DNA of 64,000 nt from Paenibacillus phytohabitans (lineage in GTDB: Bacteria > Bacillota > Bacilli > Paenibacillales > Paenibacillaceae), in NCBI RefSeq assembly GCF_013141775.1, contig NZ_WHOB01000086.1:124001-188000 (forward strand). The letters run 5' to 3'. Shown here one piece after another: positions 17,805 through 24,965 of this stretch (its first letter is position 1; the number at the start of each line of letters is the position of its first letter). A program made the translations under genes and the position numbers. The notes under the pieces were generated by a model, which was given only the letters and a program-made list of their open reading frames with translations, did not search any database and was not told where the DNA came from.

Positions 17805-18590
17805 TTAATAAATATAATTCTTTAGTAGTTTTTCGTGAAATGAGTTATTTATTGATGAATCAAACAAGTCATGCGATGCTTCGCCAAAAAAAACATCTTC
17901 ATTGAAAATACGCTTAATATAGGACCTCATATAAATCGGAGCGAATAAAACGAGTGCTAAAAATTCAAGGCCTTTACAAATCTCCATAGCTCTATAGACT
18001 ATTGGTATCTCATAGGGCAATGTTGATCCACAAAGTACCCTTAAATTAGCGTTAATGAAATCCACATGAGGTTCAGAGGCTCCTATTACTCCACAGTCAA
18101 CTACATAAAAGTTATAGTCCTGATTTAATTCTTTCATCATATAGAAGTCAGAACCTTCTATTGAATAGGCATTTCCATTTTTATCTGGTTTGAACAACTG
18201 AATGATATGGGCCAGATGATTACTGGTATTTGATTCAAAATAGCAGGCAGTCCCACCATGAGCATTAATCCAACAAACTAAATTAAATGCCGTAGTGGTG
18301 ACGCCTACTCTCCGGTCACATCCAGCTATGGCAATTACAACATTAGTGCATTTAAACTGGAATTGAGTTACTTCTTCCACTGGTGAAGATGGAGGTACCA
18401 CCTCTATTGAAACAGATTCTTTAGCAGGATTACGTCGAAGCATTCCCACTTCTGAAAAACACTCTCGAAGCTCATCTTGAATCATCTCTATTGTTTCGGC
18501 AGTAACCACATTTTGAATATCTGCTTTTATCAGTTCTAGTAAAAAAGGACTGCTCTCCGGCAGTCCTTCATTAATCATAATAATTCGCAT
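17805..18590 (-). CDS. CpaE/ParA-like P-loop protein, possible mobile-element relic
   Basis: A 261-residue protein. Residues 1-80 are variable and resemble the receiver-like front half of CpaE/TadZ proteins. A ParA/MinD-type segment follows, with VVIAIAGCDRRVGVTTTAF at about 84-102, and later YNFYVVDCGVIG as the Walker B-like strand. In the P-loop the usual lysine of GKT is absent (GVT), so nucleotide binding may be altered. Proteins of this type help place secretion or conjugation machines. The start at 18590 follows TGAGGAG and is better than the ATG 17 codons upstream. Three odd points: no partner genes (CpaF, TadB/C) are nearby, the gene sits between the Gabija unit and a broken SLH gene, and a strong terminator lies within its first codons (18541-18570). 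Confidence 0.65.
   Translation of the reverse strand: MRIIMINEGLPESSPFLLELIKADIQNVVTAETIEMIQDELRECFSEVGMLRRNPAKESVSIEVVPPSSPVEEVTQFQFKCTNVVIAIAGCDRRVGVTTTAFNLVCWINAHGGTACYFESNTSNHLAHIIQLFKPDKNGNAYSIEGSDFYMMKELNQDYNFYVVDCGVIGASEPHVDFINANLRVLCGSTLPYEIPIVYRAMEICKGLEFLALVLFAPIYMRSYIKRIFNEDVFFGEASHDLFDSSINNSFHEKLLKNYIY
18541..18570 (-). terminator. Intrinsic-terminator-like hairpin inside the CpaE-like coding sequence
   Basis: On the minus strand AAGGACTGC-CGGAGA-GCAGTCCTT is a perfect nine-base stem with a six-base loop, running into TTTTTT. It covers codons 7-16 of the CpaE-like gene (NEGLPESSPF). It could act as an attenuator that couples expression to translation of the first codons. Confidence 0.6.
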
Positions 18591-18600
18591 TTCATACTCC

Positions 18601-18699
18601 TCAGAAATGAAAAAAAAGTGCTTGTAATAATTCTTCGTCAATCTCCTTTATTGCTCCACGTTCAATAGCTAAGTAGCGAACATGGTTAAAAAACCGCAT
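18601..18699 (-). CDS. Possible 32-residue ORF between two small minus-strand genes
   Basis: A short frame (MRFFNHVRYLAIERG, EIDEELLQALFFHF) ends immediately before the GAGGAG site of the CpaE-like gene. It lies in the same frame as the upstream 72-residue ORF and is separated from it by one TAG codon and four sense codons. No good ribosome site of its own is seen. Its acidic/leucine-rich helix looks protein-like. It may be a separate small protein, a read-through extension or a pseudogene part. Confidence 0.3.
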   Translation of the reverse strand: MRFFNHVRYLAIERGAIKEIDEELLQALFFHF

Positions 18700-18711
18700 A
18701 GTATCATCATT

Positions 18712-18930
18712 CTACCCTTCCTTCATGAATAACAATATGATCCCTATGATCACTAGACCCATGTAGAAGAATAGCTCTATGAGCTGTTTCTTTTTGTCCA
18801 TGCTCATCGACCCCATGCTGTCCCCATCAGTATTTTGAACAAATACTAGGCTCTGCGGGACGTTAGAGTCGATCATCAAAAAACACTCATCACAGATCAG
18901 CAGTACCTGCTCAGTCCGGTCCTGAGACAT
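18712..18930 (-). CDS. Small protein with a C-terminal membrane segment
   Basis: A 72-residue protein with a soluble N-terminal half (LLICDECFLMIDSN) and one hydrophobic segment at about 52-69 (LFFYMGLVIIGIILLFM) ending in KEG, so it is probably tail-anchored. GGGAG lies three bases from the ATG, a rather short distance. It heads the small minus-strand group that includes the CpaE-like gene and may be part of the same former element. I do not recognise the family. Confidence 0.5.
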   Translation of the reverse strand: MSQDRTEQVLLICDECFLMIDSNVPQSLVFVQNTDGDSMGSMSMDKKKQLIELFFYMGLVIIGIILLFMKEG

Positions 18931-18961
18931 TTGCTCCCAGCACCAGGATAAGAGGTTAAAG

Positions 18962-18999
18962 AAACAGCCTACACCTTGGTGTCAAGGTGTGGGCTGTTT
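18962..18999. terminator. Long perfect hairpin upstream of the small minus-strand genes
   Basis: AAACAGCC-T-ACACCTT pairs with AAGGTGT-G-GGCTGTTT around a six-base loop (one U-G pair). Minus-strand sequence after it is CTTTAA, plus-strand GACGC, so the T run is weak on both strands. It may terminate transcription entering from 19,000 upward or act as a leader structure for the 72-residue gene. Confidence 0.5.
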
Positions 19000-19032
19000 G
19001 ACGCTTACTGTTGTTGCAGATAAGTATTCTAG

Positions 19033-19263
19033 GATGTTTGGCTAAATACGGATAAATGGGCAGTTCCGGCAGTGAAGATGGCTGTGGCTCTTGGTTTATA
19101 CGGACCGGACATCAAGGCGGATGTCAAGGGGGCTGTTGACTTCAAGTCCAGAGAAGCCCTGAGCAAACAGGAGAATGCTGCCATTCTGTATGCCCTGTTC
19201 ACGAATCCGATAGATCAGATCGTGGCCGGACTGGCGGAGAAATCCGGCGAAGCGGGTAAATAA
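19033..19263 (+). pseudogene. 3' remnant of an SLH-domain (S-layer homology) protein
   Basis: After an in-frame TAG the frame reads DVWLNTDKWAVPAVKMAVAL and then ALSKQENAAILYAL, which follows the SLH pattern (DV..WA..AV..A..LGL and TREE.A.ILYRL). The rest of the protein, including any signal peptide and further SLH repeats, is missing, and no ribosome site precedes an internal ATG at 19072. A normal terminator follows at once. The simplest explanation is deletion or rearrangement of an S-layer-type gene at the edge of the accessory region. Confidence 0.6.
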
Positions 19264-19272
19264 TCTTGACTC

Positions 19273-19309
19273 AAAGAAGAGCACATTCTAAGGGATGTGC
19301 TCTTTCTTT
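19273..19309 (+). terminator. Terminator after the SLH remnant
   Basis: AAAGA-A-GAGCACAT pairs with ATGTGCTC-T-TTCTTT around a short loop. It is T-rich on the plus strand and also A-rich upstream, so it may serve the convergent membrane protein gene as well. Confidence 0.75.
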
Positions 19310-19313
19310 GTGT

Positions 19314-19718
19314 TCAAATGTACTTCTTCAACAGCAGCTTGTTGAACCCATAGAAAAATAACCCATTCAGGAAACCCACTGCGGTTGTTGTGTAGGCTGA
19401 GATTAGATATCCTTCATTCGGTACATTAGAAACAAGGTTAATGACAATAATGGAGAGAATCAGACTGAAAGCGAATCCTCCGAGGGTGAAATATAACAGG
19501 TTGAGCAGAAAAACGCCTCTGCGCTTTTTAATCATGCTATCAATAAAATCGTCCAAATAGATATAAATCAAAACAGCATACACTAATAATATGGCAATAA
19601 GCCCATAGAAGCCTGCAGGTGGAGGCTTATCCGACAGAGCAAAAAAGAAGAGCGTCCAGAAGGAAATGAAGGTGACGAAGTTTATCATTTTTATTTTTCT
19701 TAACAATCTTATATCCAT
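19314..19718 (-). CDS. Small four-helix membrane protein, unrecognised
   Basis: A 134-residue hydrophobic protein with about four membrane segments (roughly 11-28, 36-54, 69-92 and 103-122) and basic loops (KKRRG near 64). The C-terminus is LLLKKYI. The start has only a weak ribosome site (GGTG), and an internal ATG ten codons later is possible. No family is recognised. It is convergent with the SLH remnant. Confidence 0.6.
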   Translation of the reverse strand: MDIRLLRKIKMINFVTFISFWTLFFFALSDKPPPAGFYGLIAILLVYAVLIYIYLDDFIDSMIKKRRGVFLLNLLYFTLGGFAFSLILSIIVINLVSNVPNEGYLISAYTTTAVGFLNGLFFYGFNKLLLKKYI

Positions 19719-19908
19719 CGTGTCCGTTACACCACTTTCGTATTAGTTGACATAGTTTACATTTATTATATTATTACCTGCCTGTTTTAGCTTAACAAGC
19801 GAATGGCCATATATTCCTGCGATTACTTCTATTCGCAATGAATTATTATTCTAAGCAAAGTTTATTATAATAGCAATCTAGAAAAACATGTGTGAATATT
19901 GTAATGAA

Positions 19909-19938
19909 TTTCTGAAAATAATGTAAATTTTTCAGAAA
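19909..19938. promoter_or_regulatory. Perfect inverted repeat upstream of a small peptide ORF
   Basis: TTTCTGAAAA and TTTTCAGAAA are perfect ten-base inverted arms around a ten-base AT spacer. A TATAAT hexamer lies 38 bases before it (19866-19871). It could be an operator or an mRNA hairpin leading the frame at 19955. It belongs to the 387-base gap 19,719-20,105, which also has a TTGACA-N16-TATTAT promoter-like pair near 19,747. Confidence 0.45.
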
Positions 19939-19954
19939 AAAACGGGAGTATAGT

Positions 19955-20035
19955 GTGATAGTACAAAAAAGCTTACGTGAGCTATTCAAAACAGAAACTC
20001 AAGAAGTTAAAAAATCACAACAACATCTGAGCTAA
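19955..20035 (+). CDS. Possible 26-residue peptide upstream of the CPBP protease
   Basis: A GTG-initiated frame with GGGAG seven bases upstream encodes a basic, helical peptide (MIVQKSLRELFKTETQEVKK and six more residues). It ends 70 bases before the CPBP-protease gene on the same strand. CPBP proteins can process or give immunity to small peptides, so a peptide/protease pairing is conceivable, but nothing in the peptide (no leader, no double glycine) proves it. Confidence 0.35.
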   Translation: MIVQKSLRELFKTETQEVKKSQQHLS

Positions 20036-20105
20036 ATGCACAGGTGAGGATCTACATAAATTGGATAATATAGTAAATTATTATCTCGGAAGGATTTGAT
20101 TAATA

Positions 20106-20837
20106 ATGAGTAAAAGTAATTTTTTTAGATTTGAGCGTAAAAATGATTTTCCGTTCTACAGCGAACTGCAATCCCCCACTTTGAATTTGAAGAGCAGCCT
20201 TATTTTTCTGATTGCTGTTGCTGTGGGTTTCGCTCTATTTCTAGTGGGGTTCGGGGGAACTTATGTACAGCCCTTTATGAATGTGATTTTCCCTTTAGCA
20301 GCAGTGATCTTCGTTGCACGGGGCCATTGGACCTCTCTATTCAGAAAATTGGTTGCGAAAGATATAGTTTTAATTCTGGGGACGTACATTGTGAATCTTA
20401 TTGTGACACTTGGTGCCGGTTCAATAATTACAAAATTATTTAATGTTAGTGCAAATCCAGTGAGTGAAGGATTCGATGGTAATTTCATTGAGGCAATTCC
20501 GACATTCCTGAAGATGATTCCGATGCTGTTTGGTGAAGAACTAATAACAATACTTCCATTCTTAGTCATTCTCTCGCTGGGCGTACAAAAACTTAAATTG
20601 AGCAGAAAGTCTGCGGTCATTTTAGCGTGGATAGTGGCCTCCATTATTTTTGGTGCATACCATTTGCCAACTTATAATTGGAACATCGCCCAAGCCATCC
20701 TCGGTATTGGTATTGCACGGTTTGTTCTGCTGTACCCATATATTAAGACTAAGAATATTTGGACATCGTTCATAGTGCATGTGCTAAATGACTGGACTAT
20801 TTTTGGGTTTGCGTTTTTGTCTTCAATGCACCATTAA
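20106..20837 (+). CDS. CPBP family intramembrane metalloprotease
   Basis: A 243-residue polytopic membrane protein of the CAAX protease/bacteriocin-processing (Abi) family. The three conserved motifs are present: the glutamate pair in FGEELITILPF near residue 146, FGAYHLP near 184 and the histidine/asparagine-aspartate pair in FIVHVLNDW near 221. The arginine often found after the EE pair is absent here. About seven membrane segments are visible. Bacterial members process peptides or protect against bacteriocins. It is followed by a convergent cupin gene. Confidence 0.85.
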   Translation: MSKSNFFRFERKNDFPFYSELQSPTLNLKSSLIFLIAVAVGFALFLVGFGGTYVQPFMNVIFPLAAVIFVARGHWTSLFRKLVAKDIVLILGTYIVNLIVTLGAGSIITKLFNVSANPVSEGFDGNFIEAIPTFLKMIPMLFGEELITILPFLVILSLGVQKLKLSRKSAVILAWIVASIIFGAYHLPTYNWNIAQAILGIGIARFVLLYPYIKTKNIWTSFIVHVLNDWTIFGFAFLSSMHH

Positions 20838-20850
20838 TTGGTGTTGTTGA

Positions 20851-21387
20851 TTATCCCCGGACGCCCCACACCCTCAACAGCGGACCTGCCTCACCATAAA
20901 CAGGATCACTATCCGGCAGCGGCACTTGTCCGATTTCAGGGAGCGCCGCCGCGAAGTCGTCCGGCGTCGCCCGGCGGGTGTTGTAATCTGCTCCGCCGGG
21001 ATAAGCGCCAGCGATGCGGAAGTCCTGCGAGGAAGTGAGCCGCTTATGCGCTGTACCGGCAGGCAGCACCAGTACGTCTCCGGCCGACACTTCAACCCTG
21101 CGGCCGGTATCGCCGCCGAGCTGCAGGCTGGCGCTGCCGGACATCACACCGAGCACCTCATGCGCATTGCTGTGGTAATGGTGATAGCTGAATACCCCGT
21201 TCACCCAGCTGTTCCGCCAACCGTTATCATTGAAGATCTGCTCTGCGCTTTCCGGATGCTCCTGAAATGCACCTTTATATAGAACTGCCGGAAGCTCCGG
21301 ATTATTCGGCAGCAGCTTGTCCGCCTTGAAGGCGAAGGTTTCTATAGAGACCTCCTGCTTCGGTTTGTCATGATGAGATTCTGGCAT
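20851..21387 (-). CDS. Cupin-fold protein resembling Bacillus YjlB
   Basis: A 178-residue single-domain cupin. Motif 1 is FSYHHYHSNAHEVLGVMSG with three histidines and a glutamate for a metal, and motif 2 is GDVLVLPAGTAHKRL. The preceding LPAVLYKGAF and GWRNSWVNGVF stretches are typical of the YjlB-type group. The reaction is unknown for this group. From this gene onwards the DNA is clearly richer in G+C than before. It ends 13 bases from the CPBP gene stop on the other strand. Confidence 0.85.
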   Translation of the reverse strand: MPESHHDKPKQEVSIETFAFKADKLLPNNPELPAVLYKGAFQEHPESAEQIFNDNGWRNSWVNGVFSYHHYHSNAHEVLGVMSGSASLQLGGDTGRRVEVSAGDVLVLPAGTAHKRLTSSQDFRIAGAYPGGADYNTRRATPDDFAAALPEIGQVPLPDSDPVYGEAGPLLRVWGVRG

Positions 21388-21575
21388 CCCTAATCAACTC
21401 CTTGTCTTTAGTTGTCATTAACCAAACCCTTTAGATTGCACAACATAGAGTACCCGCTTGCCGTTAATTTTCTCCAGAGTCTTGATAATCTGAGGGTCTA
21501 TCTGACAACAATAGGGTAATTCATGGCATACAGTGTAATATATCTGTTGTAGATGGCATGAGAGGGAGGTCCATT

Positions 21576-22742
21576 ATGATACGTAAAATAGGTACACTGC
21601 TGGCTGCCGCGCTACTGCTGCCAGCACTCTTCATTATCCCGGCGGCGGCTGCCGCTCCGGCACAAGACAAGGCTACTACGGTTCAGGTGGCAGCGGCAAC
21701 CCAGAGTCCGGCCACGAACGGACTGGTGCCGCTGACCGGCGCAATCAACGGGAATCTGCCGATTCATATGTCGGTCAAGATTGAGAGCAGCGGAAAGCTG
21801 ACCGGCAGTTATTATTACGACAAATACAAAAAGACGATCAAGCTCACAGGTGATGTCAGCGGCAAAATAGTCAATATGTATGAATACGATGCCAAAGGCA
21901 AAGAAACGGGCCGCTTCGAGGGCTGGTGGATTGCCGGCACCGGCTTTGCGGGGGTATGGAGCAATCCGGACGGTACCCGCCAACTGCCGGTAGAGGCGTT
22001 AACGGCAACAGCCGCCAAGAGTGTTAAGGTTCCGGCAGCTGCCGAGTGGAACGGCGAATGGTATATGGCAAGCAAATCGCCTTTCTATGGGGGATATGTA
22101 GAATTCAGCAACGTCAAGAGCGATAAGCTGACCTTTTCCATCGATGCGTTCGATGGCGGCCATTCCGGCCAGCTGTATGAAGAGTCGGCCGTGGTCCGCA
22201 AACGGATGGCTGTATATAAGGAAGAGGACGGTTCGGTTGTCTTTTTCTACCTGCTGAACGGCCAGCTGTATGTAACCAGCCCTTCGCCAGTATACTCTGC
22301 GGGAGCGAATGTAACCTACACCGGCGAATATGCCAGAGGTCCGTACAAAGAGGGCGTCTACACGCTGAAGGATACAGGTGTATTCAAGACAGCTGCGGAA
22401 GACAAGGCCTTCCGCACAGTTGTAGGGGATGATTACGATCTGTTCCTGTACAGCATGCAGCTGCTGGATAAGCCGAAGGATCTGGATGGTCTGGGTGCAA
22501 GTGTAATCTCAGGCGGCGTTCGCGGACTGTTTACACTGACAGAAGCGATTATTATGTATGACAAACAGGGCCATTATTGGGCAGCGGTACTCGACACGGA
22601 TGAGGAGAACAGCCTGGAAGAATTCGATATCGCCATTGTCCGGTTCTACACCAACGTGCCGGATACAACTGAACTGCCGAAGACGATTGCCAAATGGACG
22701 GAAGCCTTTCCCGATTACGGGGTTGTCTTTATGAATAATTAA
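21576..22742 (+). CDS. Secreted protein of unknown function
   Basis: A 388-residue exported protein. The signal peptide is about residues 1-27 (MIRKIGTLLAAALLLPALFI then AAAAAPA). The mature part begins with a small beta-rich module (LTGSYYYDKYKKTIKLTGDV, GFAGVWSNPDG) and a second beta-rich region (EWNGEWYMA, GGYVEFSNVKSDKLTFSIDA). No catalytic motif is recognised. The start at 21576 follows GGGAGGTCCATT and is preferred to the codon six earlier. A bidirectional terminator follows. Confidence 0.7.
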   Translation: MIRKIGTLLAAALLLPALFIIPAAAAAPAQDKATTVQVAAATQSPATNGLVPLTGAINGNLPIHMSVKIESSGKLTGSYYYDKYKKTIKLTGDVSGKIVNMYEYDAKGKETGRFEGWWIAGTGFAGVWSNPDGTRQLPVEALTATAAKSVKVPAAAEWNGEWYMASKSPFYGGYVEFSNVKSDKLTFSIDAFDGGHSGQLYEESAVVRKRMAVYKEEDGSVVFFYLLNGQLYVTSPSPVYSAGANVTYTGEYARGPYKEGVYTLKDTGVFKTAAEDKAFRTVVGDDYDLFLYSMQLLDKPKDLDGLGASVISGGVRGLFTLTEAIIMYDKQGHYWAAVLDTDEENSLEEFDIAIVRFYTNVPDTTELPKTIAKWTEAFPDYGVVFMNN

Positions 22743-22754
22743 TCATGAACAAAT

Positions 22755-22805
22755 AACAGCCGCAGAGTACCGTAGTTATGCCGGTGCCCTGCGGCTGTTT
22801 TGTTA
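22755..22805. terminator. Bidirectional terminator between convergent genes
   Basis: AACAGCCGCAG and CTGCGGCTGTT form a perfect eleven-base stem, with further pairing inside, and AT-rich tails on both sides. It serves the secreted protein on the plus strand and the serine hydrolase on the minus strand. Confidence 0.75.
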
Positions 22806-24842
22806 TTTTATACTAATCTTAAATACATCTCCGGCTTGACCGCCAAACACAACCATACCGCCTTGCGGCAAGACTGCTGAAGGGTCCTTGGTCACCACAG
22901 AGAAGTTTACGATCATTCCATCGGCATCATATACAGCGAAGCCGCCGCTTGCCGGAGCAGTTACAGTCATTGTTTTACCGGCTGATTTCTCACCGATCTT
23001 GAACCATATTCCTTGCCCGTTAGCGGGTACCGTACTGATTGACGACCGGCCTCCATAGATAGGCTGAACCGCATCTTCGCTGATATAAGCATTGCCATCG
23101 ATGGTTAAATACTCCGCATCGTTCTTCGTATAGAAATTCAAATCAAATGCATCTCTTCCGTTCATGACCGGTATTTCAGCTGCATTGACGGACTTGTGCT
23201 CATCCACAATCCGGGTGCCCGAGGCATACCCCTCATCCACAGCGATATTCTTCATTAGGATCGCAGGGGACAGATAAAATAATGAATTGATCTTTTCATC
23301 CAAAGCATAGTAATTTTTCCCGTTTCTCTTTTCCCAGGCCTGCTTCGTCACGGGGGTTAGAGGATTGGATTCCAGCTTCTGATATTCGTAGGTTACCATC
23401 ACCATCTGGCCGGCTCCGGGGAAATCCAACTCGGCATTAAGCTTTAGGTAGGTTTTGCCGTTCTTCTGCGGATCGAAGCTTACGGCGGAACGGCCATCGC
23501 TGCTCTTAAATTGCCCGTTGCCTGTGTAGATATATTTCTGTGCGGGGATCAGTCCGCCTTCCAGGGCAGGCAGGTCAAGCTCCCCGTCCTTAACCGTTAT
23601 AGCTGTTGTAGCGCCTACTGTACCGTATAATCCCGAATAGGATTGTAGCTCAGCAGGCATGGACGCTTTTACCGGGGGCTCGAAGGTTTGGTCAGGCAGG
23701 AGCTTGTCAATCTTCCCGGTATCCTTCAAGTACTCCAGCAGGACATTCGAGGCGAAAATCGTATTGAAGATCGAGCTCCCGCCGGAGGAGAGCACAGCAA
23801 TCGAAATATCGGATTCAGGTATTGCAGTTAGCGCAGCATGATACATAATGGTATCCCCGCCTTTGGTTAGTGCGGTGATTCCGTAATCGCTGAACGGGGC
23901 CAGGCTCACAGCATCCCAGCCCAGACCATAGCTGAAGGTGTTTCGTTCATCCGGTACCCAGATTCCATTCTTATATTCAGGCTTCTGCATAGCCTTGACG
24001 GAGGCTTCGGATAAAATATCCGTACGGTTTCCGATCAGCACTTCAGCAAAATCGGTCAATTCTTCTGCCGTGGAATAGACTCCACCGGCACCAATAACGT
24101 TGGCGTTCTCAACGGGCAGAGCCTGCTCCAGCCCCGGGAAATAGGTTTTGGCCAGCTGCTGTCTGTCAAACGTATCGAGCGGCGTTTTGGTGGAGCTTAA
24201 CTGCAGTGGACTGCTCAGGTACCGGTCCAGGAATTCGGAATAGCTTAAACCGCTCACCTGCTCAATCATGAGCTCGAGCAGCTGAAAGCCATCGTTGCAA
24301 TACACGGAATATTCTCCGGGATCGGATTTCAGATGTTCGGACTCCAGTCTTGACAGTAATTCATCATGATTCTGTGTGTCGTTGTCATCCAGCAGCATGC
24401 TGTTGCCATAGTGGCTGCCGTAAAGACCTGACGAATGATTCATTAGCATCCGCGGTGTAATGTCCTTATATCTGGCATCGGCCATCTTAAACTGCGGTAA
24501 ATACGTAGTGAGGGGTTTGTCGATATCAATGGCCGTAGAATCCGCCAGGATCATCGTTGCGGCAGAGACATGCATTTTACTGACCGAGCCAATCCCAAAC
24601 ATCGTATCTTTCGTTACCGGTGCCTGAGTGGCTTTATCGTACACACCGGCACCCCCGGACAGGGTGATAGAACCTTTATCCCTGATGGCATACTGTAGTC
24701 CGCTTACTCCATAATTGGAGATGATCTCTGAAGCCAGCGCGCGGGCCTTTTCTTCCACGGTTGTCCCCTTCTCCTGTGCCGAGGCCTGGGCCATGGGGAT
24801 CACTAACACCGAAGCCAATACTGCGGCAATCAACTTCTTCAT
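22803..24842 (-). CDS. Secreted beta-lactamase/penicillin-binding-like serine hydrolase
   Basis: A 679-residue exported serine hydrolase of the class C beta-lactamase/esterase family. A signal peptide is at residues 1-22. The catalytic SxxK is S86-V-S-K89 in GIGSVSKM, and the second motif is Y181-C-N183. A third KTG-like motif is not obvious; KGGDTIMYHAA near 327 may stand in for it. The C-terminal ~300 residues are beta-rich and end in a module of unknown role. Members cleave D-amino-acid peptides, esters or act on cell-wall peptides. The gene reads in the same direction as the upstream AgrC/AgrA-like pair with a 123-base gap, so it may be controlled by it. Confidence 0.85.
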   Translation of the reverse strand: MKKLIAAVLASVLVIPMAQASAQEKGTTVEEKARALASEIISNYGVSGLQYAIRDKGSITLSGGAGVYDKATQAPVTKDTMFGIGSVSKMHVSAATMILADSTAIDIDKPLTTYLPQFKMADARYKDITPRMLMNHSSGLYGSHYGNSMLLDDNDTQNHDELLSRLESEHLKSDPGEYSVYCNDGFQLLELMIEQVSGLSYSEFLDRYLSSPLQLSSTKTPLDTFDRQQLAKTYFPGLEQALPVENANVIGAGGVYSTAEELTDFAEVLIGNRTDILSEASVKAMQKPEYKNGIWVPDERNTFSYGLGWDAVSLAPFSDYGITALTKGGDTIMYHAALTAIPESDISIAVLSSGGSSIFNTIFASNVLLEYLKDTGKIDKLLPDQTFEPPVKASMPAELQSYSGLYGTVGATTAITVKDGELDLPALEGGLIPAQKYIYTGNGQFKSSDGRSAVSFDPQKNGKTYLKLNAELDFPGAGQMVMVTYEYQKLESNPLTPVTKQAWEKRNGKNYYALDEKINSLFYLSPAILMKNIAVDEGYASGTRIVDEHKSVNAAEIPVMNGRDAFDLNFYTKNDAEYLTIDGNAYISEDAVQPIYGGRSSISTVPANGQGIWFKIGEKSAGKTMTVTAPASGGFAVYDADGMIVNFSVVTKDPSAVLPQGGMVVFGGQAGDVFKISIK

Positions 24843-24965
24843 CCTTATTTCCTCCTCCTGTTGCTGCTCGAAATGTAATCATGGATTCATCATACAAGCA
24901 AGAAGGAGGGAGAAGATCCGAAGTACCCTGAAACGAAAAAAACAATCCCTAAACAATGGTTTTGT

